In this document: one piece after another, positions 44,663 through 52,780 of the stretch | Layout of the letters: the number at the start of each line of letters is the position of its first letter | How positions within the stretch are numbered: the stretch's first letter is position 1 | Origin: Cellulophaga sp. HaHaR_3_176 | GTDB lineage: Bacteria; Bacteroidota; Bacteroidia; Flavobacteriales; Flavobacteriaceae | NCBI RefSeq assembly: GCF_019021925.1 | Contig: NZ_CP058990.1 | Coordinates: 3,498,001-3,562,000, forward strand | Direction of reading: 5' to 3' | DNA: 64,000 bases | Program-made: the position numbers and the translations under genes | Notes under the pieces: model-generated | The model's input: only the letters and a program-made list of their open reading frames with translations | Told to the model about the DNA's origin: nothing | The model's database searches: none

Positions 44663-46042
44663 ATGAATAATTTTAAATTTTTCACACTGTTTTTTTTGTT
44701 TCTAGTATCTTGTTCTAAAGATGTTAGTCAAGGGCCAACTGGGGTTTCTGAATTGCCAGAGGTTAATCCAGAGCCAGAAGAGGCAGAAATAACAGACGAA
44801 GAATTATTAGACATAACACAGGCAGAAACATTTAAATATTTTTGGGATTTTGCTCATACAGCTTCTGGTGCAGCAAAGGAAAGATACCACCCTAATGACC
44901 CAAGTAATGATGAAAATACAGTAACTACAGGAGGAACGGGTTTTGGATTAATGGCTATTCTTGTAGGCGTTGAAAGAAATTATATTTCAAGAGAACAAGC
45001 TGTTGGCCGTTTGAATAAAATTATTACATTTTTAAATACAGCAGACCGTTTTCATGGTGCTTGGCCACATTGGATTGATGGAAATACAGGTAAAGTAAAA
45101 CCATTTAGCCCACAAGATGATGGAGGAGATTTAGTAGAAACAGCTTTTGTAGTACAAGGCTTAATTTGTGTTAAAGAGTATTTTAAAAATGGGTCTGAAG
45201 CAGAGAAAGAGCTAGCCAATAAAGCAGATACTTTATGGAAAGATGTTGAATGGGATTGGTATACACAAGGTGAAAATTCACTTTTCTGGCACTGGAGTCC
45301 ATCAAATAACTTTGCTATTAATTTAGAATTGAAAGGGTATAACGAAACCTTAATTACATATGTTCTTGCAGCTGCATCACCAAGCTATAGCATTTCAAAA
45401 GAAGTTTATAAAAATGGGTGGGCATCAAATGGTAGTATCAAATCAACAGCTACTGCGTATAATTACCCATTAATTGTAAAACATGCTGGTTCTGAAGAGT
45501 TAGGCGGACCTTTGTTTTTCTCTCATTATTCCTTCTTGGGGTTAAATCCAAACGGTTTAATAGATGAATTTGTGAATTATGGAGACGTAAGTGTCAATCA
45601 TAGTAAAATTAACTATAATTATGCAGTTGCTAATCCAAATAATTTTAAAGATTATGGAGAAGATTGTTGGGGTTTAACGGCTAGTTATTCTAGAAATACC
45701 GATGGTAGTTTAGGGTATGCTGCACATGCTCCAAATAATGATATAGGCGTTGTTTCTCCTACTGCAGCAATCAGCTCAATAGTATATACTCCTGAAGAAT
45801 CTTTACAAGCGTTGCATTATTTTTATACGAATAAAAGTAAATTATTAGGCTCTGCTGGGTTTTATGATGCTTTTAGTCCTCAAACTGATTTTTGGGTAGC
45901 AGAAGCTTATTTAGCAATCGATCAGGGACCACAAATTATAATGATAGAAAATTATAGGTCTGGTTTATTATGGAGTTTATTTATGCAAAATGAAGACGTT
46001 CAATCAGGATTAAATAAATTAGGATTTACATATGGAAGCTAG
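44663..46042 (+). CDS. GH144-family beta-1,2-glucanase-like lipoprotein, copy 2
   Basis: Paralogue of the preceding gene, also 459 residues, with lipobox FLVSC (Cys17) and an acidic linker (NPEPEEAEITDEE) before the barrel. The catalytic set is again complete: Asp152, Asp156 and Glu159 in QDDGGDLVET, and Glu228 in KGYNET, the same 76-residue spacing. Substrate-loop residues around HYSFLGLNPNGLIDEF and the C-terminal AYLAIDQGPQIIMIENYR match those of copy 1. Two retained active sites suggest a division of labour, for example endo cleavage against exo release of sophorose, or surface against periplasm; sequence alone does not tell. Its last 11 bp overlap the esterase gene. Confidence 0.87.
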   Translation: MNNFKFFTLFFLFLVSCSKDVSQGPTGVSELPEVNPEPEEAEITDEELLDITQAETFKYFWDFAHTASGAAKERYHPNDPSNDENTVTTGGTGFGLMAILVGVERNYISREQAVGRLNKIITFLNTADRFHGAWPHWIDGNTGKVKPFSPQDDGGDLVETAFVVQGLICVKEYFKNGSEAEKELANKADTLWKDVEWDWYTQGENSLFWHWSPSNNFAINLELKGYNETLITYVLAAASPSYSISKEVYKNGWASNGSIKSTATAYNYPLIVKHAGSEELGGPLFFSHYSFLGLNPNGLIDEFVNYGDVSVNHSKINYNYAVANPNNFKDYGEDCWGLTASYSRNTDGSLGYAAHAPNNDIGVVSPTAAISSIVYTPEESLQALHYFYTNKSKLLGSAGFYDAFSPQTDFWVAEAYLAIDQGPQIIMIENYRSGLLWSLFMQNEDVQSGLNKLGFTYGS

Positions 46043-46820
46043 AAAAATAATTCAAATTCTTCTTTTACTAGGTTGTTTTCAACTTACAGCCCAATACAGC
46101 ACTTTTGAAGAAAAAATGTTTATAAAAGAAGGTGATACGCTTTTGTACCGTATTCAATACCCGAATGATTTTGTAAACACAAATAAATATCCAGTATTAT
46201 TCTTCTTACATGGAGCAGGTGAACGTGGTAATGATAATGAAAGTCAGCTTATGCACGGTAGTGGCTTATTTTCAAATGAAGAGATAAAGAGAGATTTTCC
46301 TGCTATTGTAATATTTCCACAGTGTCCTGAAAATGAATATTGGGCTAATGTAAAAGTCAATAGAAAAACACAACCAGTAGGTCTACGTTTTAAATATGGC
46401 AGAAAACCAACAAAGGCATTAGGCTTAGTTATGGATCTGGTAGATGAAACATTAGCAGAACCCTTTGCAAAAACAGATCAGGTTTATATTATGGGACTAT
46501 CAATGGGCGGAATGGGAACTTACGAGTTGCTTTACCGTAGGCCAAACCTATTTGCAGCTGCAATAGCCATTTGCGGTGGCGGAAAGCCAAAATCAGCAAA
46601 AGAATATGCTGCAAAAGTACCATTGTGGGCGTTTCATGGCTCACAAGACAATGTTATAGACCCTATTTTATCTTTAGAGATGACCAAAGAAATATTAGAA
46701 TATGGTGGATACCCAAAATTAACACTTTACGATTTTGCAAACCACAACAGTTGGGATTCTGCATTCGCAGAACCAGAATTATTACCATGGCTTTTTTCTA
46801 AAACAAAGCAAAAACTATAG
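46032..46820 (+). CDS. Secreted alpha/beta-hydrolase (dienelactone-hydrolase-like esterase) of the PUL
   Basis: Serine hydrolase of 262 residues with a signal peptide (about 1-21, ending LTAQ). Oxyanion region FLHGAGERG near 58-66; nucleophile elbow GLSMGG with Ser157; triad Asp206 in HGSQDNVID and His238 in FANHNSW. Enzymes of this type are frequent in Bacteroidota PULs, where they may take acyl groups off the glycan. Natural cyclic beta-1,2-glucans may carry succinyl groups, so removal of such esters is a reasonable but unproved idea. Its ATG overlaps the end of the second GH144 gene by 11 bp, so it is translationally linked. Confidence 0.85.
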   Translation: MEARKIIQILLLLGCFQLTAQYSTFEEKMFIKEGDTLLYRIQYPNDFVNTNKYPVLFFLHGAGERGNDNESQLMHGSGLFSNEEIKRDFPAIVIFPQCPENEYWANVKVNRKTQPVGLRFKYGRKPTKALGLVMDLVDETLAEPFAKTDQVYIMGLSMGGMGTYELLYRRPNLFAAAIAICGGGKPKSAKEYAAKVPLWAFHGSQDNVIDPILSLEMTKEILEYGGYPKLTLYDFANHNSWDSAFAEPELLPWLFSKTKQKL

Positions 46821-46854
46821 TACTCACTTAGCATACACTATTAAAAAATAAAGA

Positions 46855-49131
46855 ATGATATTAAAAAAATTCGCATATAAAATCAGTATAGCAGCAATAA
46901 GTCTGTTTGCAATTTCTACACAGGCACAAAATAAAATTCCGGAAGTAGAAACTCTTTTACAGAAAATGACGATTGAAGAAAAGATTGGACAACTAAACCT
47001 TGTGACTCCAGGTGGTGGTATTGCTACAGGTTCGGTAGTTAGTTCTAATGTAGAGGATAAAATTAAAGCGGGGCAAGTAGGTGGCTTATTTGGTATAGCA
47101 GGACCAGAGAAGATAAAAGCAGCACAAGATTTTGCAGTAAAAAAAACTCGGTTAGGAATTCCTTTAATATTTGGTTCAGATATTATTCATGGATATAAAA
47201 CTACATTTCCAATTCCATTAGCGCTTTCTTCTACTTGGGATATGGAATTACTTAAAAAAACAGCTCAAATTGCGGCTTTAGAAGCAACAGCTGATGGTAT
47301 AAACTGGAACTTTTCTCCAATGGTTGATATTGCACGTGACCCAAGATGGGGACGTATTGCAGAAGGCGCAGGTGAAGACCCTTACTTAGGATCAGAAATT
47401 GCAAAAGCTATGGTTGTTGGTTATCAAGGAGATGATTTAACTGATGCTGACACTATGCTAGCATGTGTAAAGCATTTTGCTCTTTATGGAGCTGTAGAAG
47501 GAGGTAGAGATTACAATTCTGTAGATATGAGCAGAATTAAAATGTATAACGAGTATTTTCCGCCCTATAAAGCAGCTATTGATGCGGGTGTGGGTAGTGT
47601 TATGAGTTCTTTTAACGATGTTGATGGTATTCCTGCTTCAGGTAACAAATGGTTGTTAACAGACTTGCTACGTAACCAATGGGGCTTTAATGGTTTTGTA
47701 GTGTCAGACTATACTTCTGTTAATGAAATGATAGCTCATGGCCTTGGAGATTTGCAAACAGTATCTGCATTATCTTTAAAAGCAGGTTTGGATATGGATA
47801 TGGTTGGCGAAGGTTTTTTAACAACGCTAAAAAAATCATTAGAAGAAGGTAAAGTTTCCGAAGAAGAAATTACAATTGCTTGTCGCAGAATATTAGAAGC
47901 GAAATTTAAATTAGGTTTGTTTGATGACCCTTATAAATATATCAATAAAAAGAGACCAGCGAAGGATATTTTAAAGCAAGAGAATAGAATTGTGGCTAGA
48001 GATGTCGCTAAAAAATCTTTTGTTTTGCTTAAAAACCATAATTCAGTTTTGCCTTTACAAAAAAATGCAAAAATTGCTTTAATTGGCGATTTAGCAGATA
48101 GTAAAGAAAATATGTTAGGTACGTGGGCACCTACGGGAGATCCTAGCATATCTATTCCTATAATTGAAGGATTCAAAAACGTAGCGCCAAATGCAACTAT
48201 AATGTATGCAAAAGGGGCAAATATTACAGATGATGAAGAGTTAGCTACAAATACAAATGTTTTTGGTACTCGAGTAGTTATCGATAAGAAATCGCCTGAA
48301 ATACTGTTGTCTGAAGCTGTTGAGGTAGCTAAAAAATCAGACGTTGTTGTTGCTGTCGTTGGTGAGGCTACAGAAATGACAGGTGAATCATCAAGTAGAA
48401 CGGATTTAAATATTTCAGCAAGTCAGAAAAAATTAATTAATGCTTTAGTTGAAACAGGGAAACCTGTAGTTTTAGTTTTAATGAGTGGTAGGCCATTAAC
48501 AATTGAAGATGAGTTAGCTTTACCTGTTAGTATTTTACAAGTTTGGTTTCCTGGTATAGAAGCTGGTAATGCTATTGCAGATGTTGTTTTTGGAGCGTAT
48601 AACCCATCAGGTAAATTAACAGCTACATGGCCACGTAATGTGGGTCAAATACCAATTTACCACAGTATTAAAACAACAGGTAGACCACAACCAACAGCAG
48701 AATTTGAAAAATTCAAATCTAATTATTTAGATGCTCCAAATACTCCATTATTACCTTTTGGGTACGGATTAAGTTATACTAATTTTGAGTATTCTGATTT
48801 AAAAGTTTTGAAAAGTGAAATTGCTTCAGATGAATCTATCTCAGTTAGTTTCTCAATTAAAAATACAGGAAACTTTGATGGAGAAGAAGTAGTGCAATTA
48901 TACCTTAGAGATGTTGTTAGAAGCATTACCCAACCAATTAAGCAACTTAAAGGCTTTAAGAAGATAATGCTTAAGAAAGGCGAAAAAAAGCAAATAGAGC
49001 TTCTTTTATCACCTGACGATTTAAAATTTTATAATTCTAATTTAGAATTTGTATCTGAACCTGGTAAATTTGAGGTTTTTGTAGGAACTAATTCTGATGC
49101 AACCATGAAAACTACATTTACATTGAAGTAG
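46855..49131 (+). CDS. GH3-family beta-glucosidase
   Basis: Family 3 glycoside hydrolase (BglX type) of 758 residues, exported (signal peptide about 1-24, ending STQAQ). Order: TIM-barrel domain (about 28-360) with nucleophile Asp285 in GFVVSDYTSV, alpha/beta sandwich (about 395-620) with the acid/base candidate Glu511 in EMTGESSSRTDL, and C-terminal fibronectin III-like domain (about 665-755, FEYSDLKVLKSE onward). Together with GH144 upstream it would complete breakdown to glucose in the periplasm. BglX-type GH3 enzymes active on beta-1,2-linked glucosides are known in Bacteroides next to GH144 genes. It is the last gene of the PUL. Confidence 0.93.
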   Translation: MILKKFAYKISIAAISLFAISTQAQNKIPEVETLLQKMTIEEKIGQLNLVTPGGGIATGSVVSSNVEDKIKAGQVGGLFGIAGPEKIKAAQDFAVKKTRLGIPLIFGSDIIHGYKTTFPIPLALSSTWDMELLKKTAQIAALEATADGINWNFSPMVDIARDPRWGRIAEGAGEDPYLGSEIAKAMVVGYQGDDLTDADTMLACVKHFALYGAVEGGRDYNSVDMSRIKMYNEYFPPYKAAIDAGVGSVMSSFNDVDGIPASGNKWLLTDLLRNQWGFNGFVVSDYTSVNEMIAHGLGDLQTVSALSLKAGLDMDMVGEGFLTTLKKSLEEGKVSEEEITIACRRILEAKFKLGLFDDPYKYINKKRPAKDILKQENRIVARDVAKKSFVLLKNHNSVLPLQKNAKIALIGDLADSKENMLGTWAPTGDPSISIPIIEGFKNVAPNATIMYAKGANITDDEELATNTNVFGTRVVIDKKSPEILLSEAVEVAKKSDVVVAVVGEATEMTGESSSRTDLNISASQKKLINALVETGKPVVLVLMSGRPLTIEDELALPVSILQVWFPGIEAGNAIADVVFGAYNPSGKLTATWPRNVGQIPIYHSIKTTGRPQPTAEFEKFKSNYLDAPNTPLLPFGYGLSYTNFEYSDLKVLKSEIASDESISVSFSIKNTGNFDGEEVVQLYLRDVVRSITQPIKQLKGFKKIMLKKGEKKQIELLLSPDDLKFYNSNLEFVSEPGKFEVFVGTNSDATMKTTFTLK

Positions 49132-49170
49132 ATACATTCTTTTTTAAAAGTAGAGTATCAAACAACTTAA

Positions 49171-49208
49171 CGTCCGAACATTATTTATAAATGTTCGGAC
49201 GTTTTTTT
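49171..49208 (+). terminator. Terminator closing the PUL operon
   Basis: Perfect 12-bp stem CGTCCGAACATT / AATGTTCGGACG with a 7-base AT loop and a run of T. It lies 40 bp after the GH3 gene and marks the end of the transcript. Confidence 0.92.
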
Positions 49209-49243
49209 GTGATACATAAATAAAACCACTTTTTTTTGTTAAA

Positions 49244-49268
49244 AAACAGTTGTAAAAGCTAACTGTTT
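49244..49268. promoter_or_regulatory. Inverted repeat before the PfpI-type gene
   Basis: Perfect 8-bp arms AAACAGTT (49244-49251) and AACTGTTT (49261-49268), spacer 9 bp, about 120 bp before the next start. It is a possible operator; function is unknown. Confidence 0.35.
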
Positions 49269-49385
49269 GCTTATGCGTTCATTATACTTTTAAATGAGCA
49301 CATTTATTATGGATGTCATTTGTAATTTTACGTAGGATATTGGTTACAATATCTTAGAAAAGATTAATGAAGAAAATATCAAACT

Positions 49386-49949
49386 ATGAAATTAGAAAAT
49401 AAAAAGGTAGCTATCTTAGCTACTGACGGATTTGAAAAATCAGAATTATTTGAACCTCTTGAAGCATTAAAAAAAGAAGGAGCTGAAGTAGATATAATTT
49501 CTATTAAAAAAGGAGACATTAAAAGTTGGGACCAAACAGATTGGGGAAAATCTATAGCTGTTAATTTTGATCTGAACGAAGTAAACGAATCAGACTACAG
49601 TAGTTTAGTTTTGCCAGGAGGAGTAATTAATCCCGATACGTTAAGAACAAATGAAGATGCGTTAGATTTTATAAGAGCATTTTTTAAAAGTGGAAAACCA
49701 GTAGCAGCTATTTGCCATGCTCCATGGTTATTAGTAAGTGCAGGTGTTATTGAAAATAGAGAAGTAACATCATACAAAAGTATTAAAGATGATATTTTAA
49801 ATGCAGGCGGTACTTGGATGGATGAAGAGGTTGTTGTGGATAGCGGGTTAGTAACAAGTAGGAACCCTGGTGATTTGCCAGCTTTCATTGAAAAAATGAT
49901 TGAAGAAATTAAGGAAGGCAAGCACAAGAAACAAGTGGCAAGTGCTTAA
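49386..49949 (+). CDS. DJ-1/PfpI-family protein
   Basis: Class I glutamine amidotransferase-like protein of 187 residues, cytoplasmic. The nucleophile Cys is at 110 in AAICHAPWLL, followed by His111, with an acidic residue near 14-19 (DGFEKSELFEPLEAL). This matches the PfpI/YhbO branch, often involved in stress or glycation repair and annotated as intracellular protease; the true substrate is not settled for the family. It is a single gene, followed by a terminator. Nothing ties it to the PUL. Confidence 0.9.
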   Translation: MKLENKKVAILATDGFEKSELFEPLEALKKEGAEVDIISIKKGDIKSWDQTDWGKSIAVNFDLNEVNESDYSSLVLPGGVINPDTLRTNEDALDFIRAFFKSGKPVAAICHAPWLLVSAGVIENREVTSYKSIKDDILNAGGTWMDEEVVVDSGLVTSRNPGDLPAFIEKMIEEIKEGKHKKQVASA

Positions 49950-49977
49950 TAAAAAATCTTAGATAAATAAGAATACT

Positions 49978-50013
49978 AAAATCGGTGTGGAGATACAAAT
50001 CTAGCCGATTTTT
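49978..50013 (+). terminator. Terminator after the PfpI-type gene
   Basis: AAAATCGG and CCGATTTT form a short stem with a roughly 20-base loop, followed by T-rich sequence. Confidence 0.6.
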
Positions 50014-50042
50014 ATTTTATAAAAACATTAAATAATAACCAT

Positions 50043-51563
50043 ATGGCAGTTTTAGGGGCAATAATAAAAGGAGTTATAGAATTAAAAGATAAACTGACTC
50101 CAGAGTCTAATCCTATAGAGGAACAAGAAAATCTTTTAAAAAATATTTTAGAAAAAGCAAAAGACACTGCCTTTGGTCAATATTATAATTTTGATAAGTT
50201 AATTGATGCCCCTAATACATCAAAATTATTTTCTAGTTCAATTCCTTTTTTCGATTATAATAAAATAAATGACGAATGGTGGAGTAAACTGCATGAAGGA
50301 AAAGAAAATGTAACATGGCCAGGAACACCAGATTATTATGCGTTAAGTTCGGGTACTACAGGTAAAACTAGTAAAAGAATACCTGTTACTGATGCTATGA
50401 TTTCAGCAATAAAAAGTACGGGTATAGATCAAGTATCTGCACTTAGTAATTTTGATTTGCCTGCGGATTTTTTTGAAAAAGGAATTCTGATGTTGGGGAG
50501 TTCTACCGATTTAACTGAAAAAAACGATCATTTAGAAGGTGAAATTAGTGGTATAAGTGCAAGTAATATTCCTTTCTGGTTTCGAGATTATTATAAACCA
50601 GGAGAAGAAATTGCACAAATTGAAGATTGGGACGAACGTGTTCAGAAAATATCAGACAATGCAAAAAATTGGGATATTGGTGCGCTAAGTGGTATACCTT
50701 CATGGATAGAATTAATGTTAGAGAAAGTTATTGCAGATCATAATTTAAATAATATACACGAAATTTGGCCTAACCTACAAGTTTATACTTCTGGAGGCGT
50801 TGCTTTTGCACCTTATAAAAAAAGCTTTAATGCTTTATTAGCACACCCAATTACAGTTATTGATACATATTTGGCATCAGAAGGTTTTGTAGCTTTTCAA
50901 GCAAGGCCAGAAACTGACGCTATGAAATTAGCAACGAATAGTGGTATCTATTTTGAATTTGTGCCTTTTAAGCCTGAATACATTAATCAAGATGGTTCTT
51001 TAACTGATGATGCACCTGCACTTACACTTTCAGAAGTAGAAAAAGATCAAGATTATGCTTTAGTAATTAGTACTGTATCTGGTGCGTGGCGTTATTTAAT
51101 TGGAGATACTATTGAATTTACAGATTTAGAACGTGCTGAGATTAAAATTACTGGACGAACAAAATTCTTTTTAAATACCGTAGGGTCACAGTTGTCAGTA
51201 AATAAACTAGATGATGCCCTGAACCATATTGAAGAGGTTTTTAATGTTAAAATATCTGAGTATACACTTTGTGCAAAACGTTTTGATGAGGATTTTTACC
51301 ATAGCTGGTATTTAGGAACAGAAGATGAGCTAGATACTAAAAAGGTGATTGCAGCTTTAGATGAGCATTTAAAAGAAGCTAACAAAAACTATAAAGTAGC
51401 AAGGTCAAAAGCATTAAAAGGAGTAAAGGTAACTATCGTTTCTCCAAATGTTTTTCACGAATGGAACGGTGCAAATAAAAAGAAAGGTGGACAGGTGAAA
51501 ATGGAACGTGTAATGGGTGAAGAGAAATTTGAAGAATGGGAGAAATTTACCAATAATATTTAA
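50043..51563 (+). CDS. GH3 auxin-responsive-promoter-type acyl-acid amido synthetase-like protein
   Basis: ANL-superfamily adenylating enzyme of the GH3 group, named after plant auxin conjugases and unrelated to glycosidase family 3. The 506 residues show the ATP-binding loop SSGTTGKTSKRIPVT near 104-118, TSGGVAFAPYKK near 250, DTYLASEG near 275, and the acidic VISTVSGAWRYLIGDTIEFT near 340-360 with KITGRTKFFLN. In plants these join amino acids to carboxylic acids through an acyl-AMP; the bacterial homologues have no known substrate. It has no signal peptide. It stands alone, convergent with the next gene, the stops being adjacent. Confidence 0.88.
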   Translation: MAVLGAIIKGVIELKDKLTPESNPIEEQENLLKNILEKAKDTAFGQYYNFDKLIDAPNTSKLFSSSIPFFDYNKINDEWWSKLHEGKENVTWPGTPDYYALSSGTTGKTSKRIPVTDAMISAIKSTGIDQVSALSNFDLPADFFEKGILMLGSSTDLTEKNDHLEGEISGISASNIPFWFRDYYKPGEEIAQIEDWDERVQKISDNAKNWDIGALSGIPSWIELMLEKVIADHNLNNIHEIWPNLQVYTSGGVAFAPYKKSFNALLAHPITVIDTYLASEGFVAFQARPETDAMKLATNSGIYFEFVPFKPEYINQDGSLTDDAPALTLSEVEKDQDYALVISTVSGAWRYLIGDTIEFTDLERAEIKITGRTKFFLNTVGSQLSVNKLDDALNHIEEVFNVKISEYTLCAKRFDEDFYHSWYLGTEDELDTKKVIAALDEHLKEANKNYKVARSKALKGVKVTIVSPNVFHEWNGANKKKGGQVKMERVMGEEKFEEWEKFTNNI

Positions 51564-52211
51564 TTACTTTAAATTTAGAGCCTTATCTCGTTCTTCTACA
51601 ATTGCCAAAATTTCATCAGGAGAAAGATAGTATTTTTTAATTCTAGCTTTGTAAACTTCCGATAAATTGGTGTTGTTTAAGATGAAATTTTTTGTTTCTA
51701 AAATATATTTATCCATGTTTTTTTCAACGGCATATGAGTCTGCTGCTCTTTCTGCTTCTCTAATCGATTTATCTAAAAGAATATATTTTATTCCGAACCA
51801 AATAAGATCAAAACTATTTCTGTTTCTATAGTCCATAACATGACCTAATTCATGTCCAAGCCAGCCAATCATTACATTTTCAGGAATGTTTTTGGTATCA
51901 AATTTTACACCTTCAATTTCAAAAGACTCACTTACAAATATATAATAACGCCTATTTTTTTTTGAATTTAATAAGCTCCAAAATGAAGGCTGCGCCTGCA
52001 TTATAGATTTTTTAATATTCTTTTTAAATTTAATTTCAATTCTAGTGTTTTTCAACTCAGGATAATAAGAGAGGGCTGTTAAAGCTTCCTTTCTTATAGA
52101 ATCGGGTACTATATGTTCTGATTTTTTATCTTTCATATTTGCAAATGCAACGGTTATTAAAATGCAAAAAGTGGCTAATAGCCACTTTTTTAATTTACTC
52201 TTCTTTTTCAT
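51564..52211 (-). CDS. Putative zinc metallopeptidase-like exported protein
   Basis: A 215-residue protein with an N-terminal hydrophobic segment (about 9-25) and a zinc motif HELGH in GWLGHELGHVMDYRN at about 125-140. The next Glu, in REAERAADSYAVEKN, would be the third ligand as in M48-like gluzincins (HExxH ... E). No recognised family name. The following C-terminal helix ends in SPDEILAIVEERDKALNLK. It begins 8 bp after the stop of the beta-barrel gene at 52219, so the two probably form one transcript. Confidence 0.7.
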   Translation of the reverse strand: MKKKSKLKKWLLATFCILITVAFANMKDKKSEHIVPDSIRKEALTALSYYPELKNTRIEIKFKKNIKKSIMQAQPSFWSLLNSKKNRRYYIFVSESFEIEGVKFDTKNIPENVMIGWLGHELGHVMDYRNRNSFDLIWFGIKYILLDKSIREAERAADSYAVEKNMDKYILETKNFILNNTNLSEVYKARIKKYYLSPDEILAIVEERDKALNLK

Positions 52212-52218
52212 GTAATTT

Positions 52219-52689
52219 TTAAAACTGGTATCTGATACCTAATGCAATATCTAAATCTAAATCGTCAGAATAGTTGTCGTTAAAACCTAATTCAGGACGC
52301 ATATCTAGAGAAAGTATCAAAGGAAAATCAAAATTATATTCAATTCCAATATCACCTGCAATTACAGCAAAAACACCATCGTTTTCACCAGCATCAAATG
52401 ATCCTAAACCACCACCAGCACCAACAAACCAATTAAAACCACCATCAATAGGCATAACCCATTGGTACAATCCAATTAATTTAAAAGCATCTACATTATT
52501 AGAGTCTCTCCATCCTAAATCAAATTCAAGTCTGTTATTTTCTTTCAAATAACGTTGGTAAGATACTTCTCCACCAAAACCATCATTATCACCTAATCTA
52601 AGACCTAATGCGTTTTTAGAAATTGACTGTGCTTGTGCAGCTACAGTTGTTAAAATAATTACGGCTAATACACCTAAAATTTTCTTCAT
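52219..52689 (-). CDS. Small outer-membrane beta-barrel protein
   Basis: A 156-residue exported protein with a signal peptide (about 1-20, ending AAQA) and alternating hydrophobic/polar strands that end in YRF-type aromatic GIRYQF. It resembles the 8-stranded OmpA/PagP-like beta-barrel proteins of Bacteroidota. The stretch GAGGGLGSFDAGENDGVF is glycine-rich like a turn. Function is unknown. It is the first gene of a short transcript with the metallopeptidase-like gene. Confidence 0.8.
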   Translation of the reverse strand: MKKILGVLAVIILTTVAAQAQSISKNALGLRLGDNDGFGGEVSYQRYLKENNRLEFDLGWRDSNNVDAFKLIGLYQWVMPIDGGFNWFVGAGGGLGSFDAGENDGVFAVIAGDIGIEYNFDFPLILSLDMRPELGFNDNYSDDLDLDIALGIRYQF

Positions 52690-52780
52690 CTTCTTTGTTT
52701 GTTTTATTACAGCAAATTTAACGATGGTATTGAGTTTCTATTGCTCTATTCGAATTTATAATTAACCTAAACCAATGGTT

